Positions 58,031-64,000 of a stretch of DNA of 64,000 bases are shown here, in pieces. The translations under genes and the position numbers were made by a program. Origin of the DNA: an uncultured Clostridia bacterium (GTDB lineage: Bacteria; Bacillota; Clostridia; Christensenellales; CAG-917); NCBI GenBank assembly GCA_934277645.1, contig CAKQUX010000005.1, forward strand, positions 1 to 64,000, given 5' to 3'. The notes beneath the pieces were generated by a model. The model did not search any database, was not told the DNA's origin, and worked only from the letters and a program-made list of their open reading frames with translations. Within the stretch, counting starts at the first letter, position 1. Every line of letters begins with the position of its first letter.

Positions 58031-59784
58031 TTTTTAAGCTCCTCTACAATCGCTTCGAACTCCGACATAGCGTCGTCAAACGGTTTCATACCATACATAT
58101 CGACGGCGGCAAGTTTCAAAATTTCAAGCGGCGGCATACTTCCGCCTGCCGACAAAAATTTGAAATATCCGTCCGTTTCTCCGTTTAAAATATGTTTTAC
58201 GATTGATATTGCGCTCGTAAGTCCCGTCGCATATTTATAAACGTAAAAACTCGTGTAAAAATGCGGAATCCTCGCCCATTCTACTTCTATTAGTTTATTG
58301 TGATTGACCGCTTCGCCGTAGTATTTTTTGTTAAGTCCGTAATATATCGAATTCAATTCTTCGGCAGTTATCGGCTCTCCGTTTTCGGCAAGCGAATGTG
58401 CGGCTGTTTCAAACTCAGCAAACATCGTTTGTCTGAACAGCGTCGTTCTGAACATATCGAGATAGTATGAAAGCAAATACTTCCTCATATCTCCCGTTGC
58501 CGTCTTTAAAAGATGCTTGATTAAAAGCACTTCGTTGACCGTACTTGCGATTTCCGCGACAAATATCTCGTAATCCGCCTTAGACGACGGCAATGCCTCG
58601 TTCGATTTGTAGCTGTGCATAGCGTGACCGAGTTCGTGCGCTATCGTAAAGACGTCGTGCGAAGTCTTTTGATAGTTGAGCAAAACGAAAGGATGAACGC
58701 CGTACGTACCCCAAGAATAAGCTCCGCTTCTCTTTCCTTTTGTTTCGCAAACGTCAATCCAGCCTTCGCTGAAAGCCTTGTCTAAAAGTTTTCCGTATTC
58801 TTCACCGAGCGGCTTCAACGCTTCTTTTACAAGCGAACAAGCATAGGCATATTCAAGTTTGATGTCCTGATTTTCGACAATCGGAACGTAAAGGTCGTAC
58901 ATATTGAGCGTATCGACCTTCAAAGCGTCCTTTCTTAAAGCAACGTATTCGTGAAGCGGTTTAAGCCCTTTTTCTACTGCTTTAAGAAGGTTTTTATAAG
59001 CAACGTCTGACACGTTTTCGCCGTACATTGCATATTCAAGGCTCGATTTAAAGCCGCGAGTTTTTGCGTAAAACCAGTCTTTCTTTACGTTTGTCGCATA
59101 AATCTGCGCAAGCGTGTTTTCATTGTTTTTATAAACTTCAAACATACTTTCGAAAGCGTCTTTTCTGACGTTTTGATTTTCGTTTTGAAGCAAAAGAGAA
59201 TACACGCCGTGCGACATTTTAACAGCTGTGCCGTCGGGTAAAACTACGTCCTTAAAGCGTATATCGGCGTTATCGAACATCGAAAAGATTTGTCTTGCGC
59301 CGTCGCTGAACGAGCCTACGTCCGCCAAAATCTTTTCTTCTGCCGCCGACAATATAATCTTTTTGTTACGTTTTACTTCTTTAAGCAAAACGTCATAATC
59401 TTTAAACCTTTCGTCAGAAATCATTTTATCGAGATTTTCGTCGGAAATCTGAACGAGTTCGGGCATAACGAAAGAAGTCAAAGAACTCGATTCGACCGCC
59501 AAGTTTTCCGCTCTGTCCGACATACCCTGATAAAGCGAATTTGCGGTATCTTCGTCCTTTCTCATTCTTGCATAAACGTAAAGTTTTGAAAGTACAAGCG
59601 ATAAAGATTCGCGCAAATTCAAGAATTCCAAAAGCGTATCGCTGTTTGAAAGTTTTCCTTTAAATTCCGCAAGTTTCGGATATGACGACTTATAATTTTC
59701 AAAAGCCGCTTCCCAGTCTTCGTTTGTCTTGAAAATATCTTCAAGACGCCATTTCAGTTCGTTAGGTACGTCTGCTCTTTGCAT
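58021..59784 (-). CDS. pepF: Oligoendopeptidase F
   Basis: 587-residue M3B metallopeptidase cleaving short peptides (about 7-17 residues) in the cytosol. Zinc site TIAHELGHAMHSY (HExxH as HELGH) with the third ligand Glu in VAEIASTVNEVLL. MADRAENLAVESSSL and PYAEYK-type N-terminal helices match the family. Full length, start ATG with GGAG. Confidence 0.95.
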   Translation of the reverse strand: MQRADVPNELKWRLEDIFKTNEDWEAAFENYKSSYPKLAEFKGKLSNSDTLLEFLNLRESLSLVLSKLYVYARMRKDEDTANSLYQGMSDRAENLAVESSSLTSFVMPELVQISDENLDKMISDERFKDYDVLLKEVKRNKKIILSAAEEKILADVGSFSDGARQIFSMFDNADIRFKDVVLPDGTAVKMSHGVYSLLLQNENQNVRKDAFESMFEVYKNNENTLAQIYATNVKKDWFYAKTRGFKSSLEYAMYGENVSDVAYKNLLKAVEKGLKPLHEYVALRKDALKVDTLNMYDLYVPIVENQDIKLEYAYACSLVKEALKPLGEEYGKLLDKAFSEGWIDVCETKGKRSGAYSWGTYGVHPFVLLNYQKTSHDVFTIAHELGHAMHSYKSNEALPSSKADYEIFVAEIASTVNEVLLIKHLLKTATGDMRKYLLSYYLDMFRTTLFRQTMFAEFETAAHSLAENGEPITAEELNSIYYGLNKKYYGEAVNHNKLIEVEWARIPHFYTSFYVYKYATGLTSAISIVKHILNGETDGYFKFLSAGGSMPPLEILKLAAVDMYGMKPFDDAMSEFEAIVEELKKCI

Positions 59785-59843
59785 TTTTACTCCTGATTTA
59801 TTGTAGATTCATAAGCGAAAAACGCTTTATGTATCGCTAATAA

Positions 59844-61322
59844 TTATTGAATCAAATCGTTAGACAAGAACTTTGCGTCGCTCGTTACGTTGATTCCGAG
59901 CTTTCTCAACGCCTCTTCGTCGACTTCTTTCAAAATGAACGTCGAGTGAGCTTGGCAACCGTTGAGATTTGTCAGTTGTTCGAGTGCCTTTTTAGCGGTT
60001 TCGTCGCTCGATGCGCAGATAGCAAGCGCAAGCAACGCTTCTTCGAGATTCAAAGCCTTATCTTTATCTTTGAGCGTGTTCTTTTTAAGTTTGTTGATAG
60101 GCGCGATAACCTCAGGCGAAATAAGTTTTTCGCTTTTCGGAATATCGGCAAGCACCTTAACGGCATTGAAAACGCAAGATGCGGCGGCGCACATATTGTC
60201 AGATCCTTTGCCTCTGATCATTCTTCCGTCAGGAAGCTCGATTGCCATTGCGCCCTTGCCCGTCTTTTCTTCCTTTTCACGCGCGGCAACGACGACGGCT
60301 CTGTCTTCGACTTTAAGAGAGAGCTTGGACATCAAAAATTCCAATCTATGAATGGTCTTTTCGTCCGCAAGTCCGTTTTTAAAATCGACCCAACCTTTAA
60401 GGTAACGTCTGATTATTTCTTGCTTAGCAGCAAATTGCACCGCTTCGTCGTCGTAAATGCAGTAGCCTGCCATATTTACGCCCATATCGGTCGGCGATTT
60501 ATAAATGTCGCTGTCGGGCGAAATTTTGTTCAGTATTGCCTTGACGACAGGAAACGCTTCGATATCACGGTTGTAATTGACCGCCATTTTGCCGTATGCG
60601 TCGAAATGGAAAGTATCGACTTTGTTTATGTCCTGAAGGTCGGCAGTCGCCGCTTCGTACGCAAGGTTTACAGGGTGCAAAAGCGGAATATTCCAAATAG
60701 GGAAAGTCTCGAATTTCGCATAGCTTGCGCCTACGCCACGCTTGTTTTCGTGATAAACTTGGCTTAAACAAGTCGCAAGTTTGCCGCTTCCCGGACCGGG
60801 AGCAGAAACGACGACAAGCGGTTTCGTTGTCGGAATATAAGGATTTGCGCCATAGCCGTTATCGGAAACAATCGTGTCGACGTCGTGCGGATAGCCTTCC
60901 GTCTTTCTGTGAAGGAAAACTTTGATACCTCTGTTTTCGAGCTTGTTTTTATAAGCAATCGCCGCTTGTTGATTTTCAAACATAGTGATAACGACGCTGT
61001 TTATGCTTATGCCGAGTTTTGAAATGTTGTCAATCATTCTTGCAACTTCGGTACCGTAGGTAATGCCGTAGTCCGCTCTGATTTTATTTCTTTCGATATC
61101 GCCTGCCGAAATACAAATGATAAGTTCCGATTCGTCTTTAAGGCTCGTAAGCAACTTTATTTTCGCGGCTTTGTCAAATCCGGGCAAGACTCTTGCGGCG
61201 TGAAGGTCGTCAAACAATTTACCGCCGAATTCAAGGTAAAGCTTGCCGAATTGAGAAATTCTCTTTAATATTTGCTCTTTTTGCTTTTGCATATACATTT
61301 CGCTGTCAAAGCCGTTTTTCAT
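59844..61322 (-). CDS. DUF1846 family protein
   Basis: 492 residues. GFDSEMYMQKQKEQILKRISQFGKLYLEFGGKLFDD is the family start; SAPGPGSGKLATCLSQVYHE looks like a nucleotide-binding loop, and HAARVLPGFDKAAKIKLL follows the opening. Members are conserved in Bacillota with a known structure but no assigned reaction. ATG with AGGAG; sits 12 bases downstream of the topoisomerase A gene and 59 before pepF. Confidence 0.92.
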   Translation of the reverse strand: MKNGFDSEMYMQKQKEQILKRISQFGKLYLEFGGKLFDDLHAARVLPGFDKAAKIKLLTSLKDESELIICISAGDIERNKIRADYGITYGTEVARMIDNISKLGISINSVVITMFENQQAAIAYKNKLENRGIKVFLHRKTEGYPHDVDTIVSDNGYGANPYIPTTKPLVVVSAPGPGSGKLATCLSQVYHENKRGVGASYAKFETFPIWNIPLLHPVNLAYEAATADLQDINKVDTFHFDAYGKMAVNYNRDIEAFPVVKAILNKISPDSDIYKSPTDMGVNMAGYCIYDDEAVQFAAKQEIIRRYLKGWVDFKNGLADEKTIHRLEFLMSKLSLKVEDRAVVVAAREKEEKTGKGAMAIELPDGRMIRGKGSDNMCAAASCVFNAVKVLADIPKSEKLISPEVIAPINKLKKNTLKDKDKALNLEEALLALAICASSDETAKKALEQLTNLNGCQAHSTFILKEVDEEALRKLGINVTSDAKFLSNDLIQ

Positions 61323-61334
61323 ATGTAACTCCTG

Positions 61335-63761
61335 TTATAATTGCGTTTTATGCGCTAAAATAAATTTGATTTTTCCTTTTGCAATCGACTTACCTTTCGT
61401 GGTACGAGTGTCGATTTTGATTTTTTCGGTATTTACGACCGTAACTCCGTCTTCAGTTACAACCGCAAGGTCATAAGGCATTTTTACAAGACTTACGCCT
61501 GCGACCGACGACGACGGAATGTCGGCAATCTTAAAGCCTTTAAGATAACGATTGCCTGCTTCGAGCGTGGACGAAATTATGCGTTTTGCAAAGCCCGTAC
61601 TGCTGACGATAACTATTTCGCCTTCGTCGTCTGCTTGTCCCATAAATACGACTTCGTCCGTAGGAGAAAGTTTCATTCCCCTTACGCCGCCCGCTTTTCT
61701 GCCTTGAACAGGAACGTCGTCAAGTTTAAACGCAAGCGCCATGCCCTCTTTTGTCACGGCAAGTATATGCTTGTCTTGTTCGACCATTTCGACGTTTATA
61801 AGTTCGTCGTCCGTCAAAACAACCGCTTGCATATAGTCTTTCGTAAGCGAAACGTATTCGGACAAATCGCTACGCTTAATCATACCTTTCTTTGTGAAGA
61901 AAAGCAATTCGCCGACGCAAAGTTTATCAAAAAACATAAACTTAACGATTTTTTCGCCGTCTTCCGCTTCGATTGAAAGTCGTCTGAGCGGAATCGAAAC
62001 ATCTTTCCATTTCTTTTCAGGCAAATCGTCGAGATTGATTTTGACGTAATTACCTTTGTTCGTAAACGCAATGACGTTGCCCGTGTTGTTCACCATCATC
62101 GCTTCTTTGACGAGTTCGTTTTCACCGCAAGTGTTTATATCTCTTGCGCCCAAGCTGAAACTTCTGAGCGACATAAATCTCGCTTCGCCGTTCGGCGTAA
62201 GCGCCAAGACGCCTTCTTTATAACCCGGTTGCGTCATGTCCGAAATAGGAACGGATATCTTTTTGCCCTTCTCGACAACGACCGAATTTCTCACGCTCTT
62301 GTTACGACGCTTAATTTCGAGAAGCTCGTTTTTAACGACTTCGAACTGCTTTCTCTTGCTTTCGAGAATCGACGTAAGATAAGCGATTTTTTCTTCGAGT
62401 TCGCGAAGCTCTTGTTCGAGCTTGCCCACTTCCAGATGCGTAAGGTTTTTAAGACGCATTTCGACGATTGCCGTCGCCTGCTCCATCGACAGCTTAAAAC
62501 GCTCTATCAATGCAAGTTTTGCGGCGGTCGTAGAAGCCGATTGTTTTATTATTCTTATTACTTCGTCGATATTACGAATTGCAATAAGCAAACCTCTGAC
62601 AATCTCCGCTCTTGCCTTGGCAAGTTTCAAATCGTATTGCGTGCGGCGTTTTATTATATCGCGCTGATACGCAACGTAATAATGGAGATAATCGAGCAAT
62701 CCGAGCTGTTCTGGCTTTCCGTTTGCGATTGCGACCATATTCATAGTGTAATTACATTCGAGATTGGTTTTCTTGAAAAGAAAATCAACCACTTTATCGA
62801 CGTTTGTTTCTTTTTTCGTTTTAATAACCGCTCTTATGCCGTTTTTGTCCGACTCGTCGACGATGTCGCTGATGCCCGACAAAACTTCTTTGTTTGCTTC
62901 ACGCAAATCGGCAATCTTCGTAAGCAATTCCGCTTTTGAAATCTGGAACGGAATTTCGGTTATAACGATATTCTTTTTATCGTTAGCCTCTTCTTCGATA
63001 TGTACTTTCGAGCGAATTTTGATTTTTCCGTAACCCGTTCTGTAAATATCTTCGAGACTGTCGACAGGGATTATATAACCGCCGGTAGGAAAATCCGGAC
63101 CTTTAACGATTTTGAGCAAATCCGGAAGTTTTATGGACGGCTTGTCGATGACTGCTACAACCGCGTCGATAATTTCGCCGAGATTGTGCGGCGGAATGTT
63201 GGTTGCAAGTCCGACTGCGATGCCGTTCGCTCCGTTTACCAAAAGGTTAGGAAATCTTCCCGGCAATATCGTAGGCTCGTCAAGGCTGTCGTCAAAGTTT
63301 TTGCATTTAGGAACGGTGTCTTTGTCGATATCGCGCAAAAGTTCCATCGCAACGGAACTCATTCTCGCTTCGGTATAACGCATAGCTGCGGCGCTGTCGC
63401 CGTCAATCGAGCCGAAGTTTCCGTGTCCGTCCACGAGTTTGACTCGCATAGAAAAGTCCTGCGCCATTTTGACCAATGCGCCGTAAATCGAGCTGTCGCC
63501 GTGTGGGTGATATTTACCCATACAATCACCGACGATTCTCGCCGACTTCTTATACGGTTTGTCGGGGCCGACGCCCATTTCGTACATAGTGTAAAGTATT
63601 CTTCTCTGAACGGGTTTAAGACCGTCTTCGACACGAGGCAATGCTCTGTCCAAAATGACGAATTCCGAATACGGAAGCATCGAATTGTGCATTACGTCTT
63701 CAAAAACCACGTCGTAAAGAATCGACTTGTCTTCAACTATATTTTCCTTGTTTTTTGCCAT
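61335..63761 (-). CDS. Type IIA DNA topoisomerase, subunit A (ParC-like)
   Basis: 808 residues. RALPRVEDGLKPVQRRIL opens the winged-helix domain; KYHPHGDSSIYGALVKMAQD holds the drug-contact helix, and AAMRYTEARMS has catalytic Tyr 129. The C-terminal beta-pinwheel shows repeats such as MIKRSDLSEY and AGGVRGMKL. I see no GyrA box (QRRGGKG), so topoisomerase IV ParC is likelier than gyrase A, though the split is hard by eye. Position 94, where GyrA/ParC usually have Asp or Glu, is Gly. Ten bases after the B subunit. Confidence 0.9.
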   Translation of the reverse strand: MAKNKENIVEDKSILYDVVFEDVMHNSMLPYSEFVILDRALPRVEDGLKPVQRRILYTMYEMGVGPDKPYKKSARIVGDCMGKYHPHGDSSIYGALVKMAQDFSMRVKLVDGHGNFGSIDGDSAAAMRYTEARMSSVAMELLRDIDKDTVPKCKNFDDSLDEPTILPGRFPNLLVNGANGIAVGLATNIPPHNLGEIIDAVVAVIDKPSIKLPDLLKIVKGPDFPTGGYIIPVDSLEDIYRTGYGKIKIRSKVHIEEEANDKKNIVITEIPFQISKAELLTKIADLREANKEVLSGISDIVDESDKNGIRAVIKTKKETNVDKVVDFLFKKTNLECNYTMNMVAIANGKPEQLGLLDYLHYYVAYQRDIIKRRTQYDLKLAKARAEIVRGLLIAIRNIDEVIRIIKQSASTTAAKLALIERFKLSMEQATAIVEMRLKNLTHLEVGKLEQELRELEEKIAYLTSILESKRKQFEVVKNELLEIKRRNKSVRNSVVVEKGKKISVPISDMTQPGYKEGVLALTPNGEARFMSLRSFSLGARDINTCGENELVKEAMMVNNTGNVIAFTNKGNYVKINLDDLPEKKWKDVSIPLRRLSIEAEDGEKIVKFMFFDKLCVGELLFFTKKGMIKRSDLSEYVSLTKDYMQAVVLTDDELINVEMVEQDKHILAVTKEGMALAFKLDDVPVQGRKAGGVRGMKLSPTDEVVFMGQADDEGEIVIVSSTGFAKRIISSTLEAGNRYLKGFKIADIPSSSVAGVSLVKMPYDLAVVTEDGVTVVNTEKIKIDTRTTKGKSIAKGKIKFILAHKTQL

Positions 63762-63770
63762 TTTAATCCC

Positions 63771-64000
63771 TTATCCTTCAAATGAATCCGACTTGTTGAA
63801 GTCTGCAAATTCATAGATGTACTTTTTTCTGATTTTCGTATCGTCGCCCATAAGAATGGAAATTCTTTTGTCTGCCATAACCGCGTCTTCAAGCGTAACT
63901 CTCGTGAGAGCGCGCGTTTGCGGATTCATAGTCGTTTCCCAAAGCTGTTCCGGGTTCATTTCGCCCAAACCTTTAAATCTTTGAAGAATTGCGCCCTTGC
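63771..64000 (-). CDS. Type IIA DNA topoisomerase, subunit B, C-terminal end (partial)
   Basis: Minus-strand frame open from the window edge, encoding LQRFKGLGEMNPEQLWETTM followed by NPQTRALTRVTLEDAVMADKR and SILMGDDTKIRKKYI, the conserved C terminus of GyrB/ParE that contacts subunit A. Lies ten bases before the A subunit gene, as in parE-parC or gyrB-gyrA pairs. The rest is beyond 64000; only the last 76 or so codons are here. Confidence 0.93.
   Translation of the reverse strand, partial: KGAILQRFKGLGEMNPEQLWETTMNPQTRALTRVTLEDAVMADKRISILMGDDTKIRKKYIYEFADFNKSDSFEG

Noticed and set aside
59847..60767. 306-codon plus-strand ORF opposite the DUF1846 gene
   Set aside because: Antisense shadow; the minus-strand gene has a ribosome site and family match.

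Overview
The window looks like chromosomal DNA of an anaerobic, low-to-moderate GC, endospore-forming Bacillota, most likely a Clostridia relative. Evidence for this is the sporulation pair yqfC-yqfD, a spore-coat-type ferritin-like protein, a PdaB-like deacetylase, sepF, a YwlE-type arginine phosphatase, ferredoxin-linked indolepyruvate oxidoreductase, and the monoderm synteny pgpH-ybeY-era-recO. I cannot name a genus. Nearly all genes lie on the minus strand in tightly packed, often overlapping operons; the plus strand carries mainly small single genes, tmRNA and one tRNA.

Layout. 1-3.5 kb: tRNA-Leu(AAG) with a textbook promoter and terminator, then alr-MTHFS-rsmD-coaD. 3.5-11 kb: a six-gene operon read from 11.0 kb down: aconitase-family hydratase, arylacetate-CoA ligase, indolepyruvate oxidoreductase alpha and beta, a second arylacetate-CoA ligase, and a tandem-ACT protein. 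Together these would turn aromatic 2-oxo acids into aryl-CoA thioesters and then acids with ATP gain. 11.3-13 kb: a small membrane protein gene, then an 0.8-kb element with perfect inverted ends and an 8-bp direct repeat, carrying an unknown gene of foreign composition. 13-20 kb: two multispan membrane proteins (one with an FtsK-gamma-like winged helix), pgsA-valS, a HAD phosphatase. 20-27.4 kb: orphan mazF, nnrD, P1 peptidase, recX, ilvE, yigZ, tyrS, aminotransferase. 27.7-34.6 kb: rluD-lspA-sepF-yggS, GH36 alpha-galactosidase, a two-OB-fold SSB, a polysaccharide deacetylase, a plus-strand membrane protein and tRNA-Leu(CAA). 35-42.6 kb: a DUF-type protein, a double-XRE regulator, coaE, radical SAM, dtd, a THUMP methyltransferase, mogA, tmRNA with a duplicated 99-bp unit behind it, and panE. 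43-47 kb: metY-metA, smpB, secG, ferritin-like protein. 47-64 kb: ywlE, sua5, lipoprotein, recO, era-ybeY-pgpH, yqfD-yqfC, dnaB with an upstream lipoprotein, pepF, DUF1846, and a type IIA topoisomerase A subunit with the C-terminal end of its B subunit at the window edge.

Most of the window is conserved housekeeping DNA. The unexplained structure is in the intergenic spaces: the inverted-repeat element at 12046-12842, decayed short tandem arrays with a shared 21-24-bp style at three or more loci, the 99-bp duplication between tmRNA and its terminator, a copied 3' end of panE, and 22-bp tandem repeats ahead of metY. No CRISPR array, prophage or complete insertion sequence was seen. All family assignments rest on motifs read by eye; no database search was run.
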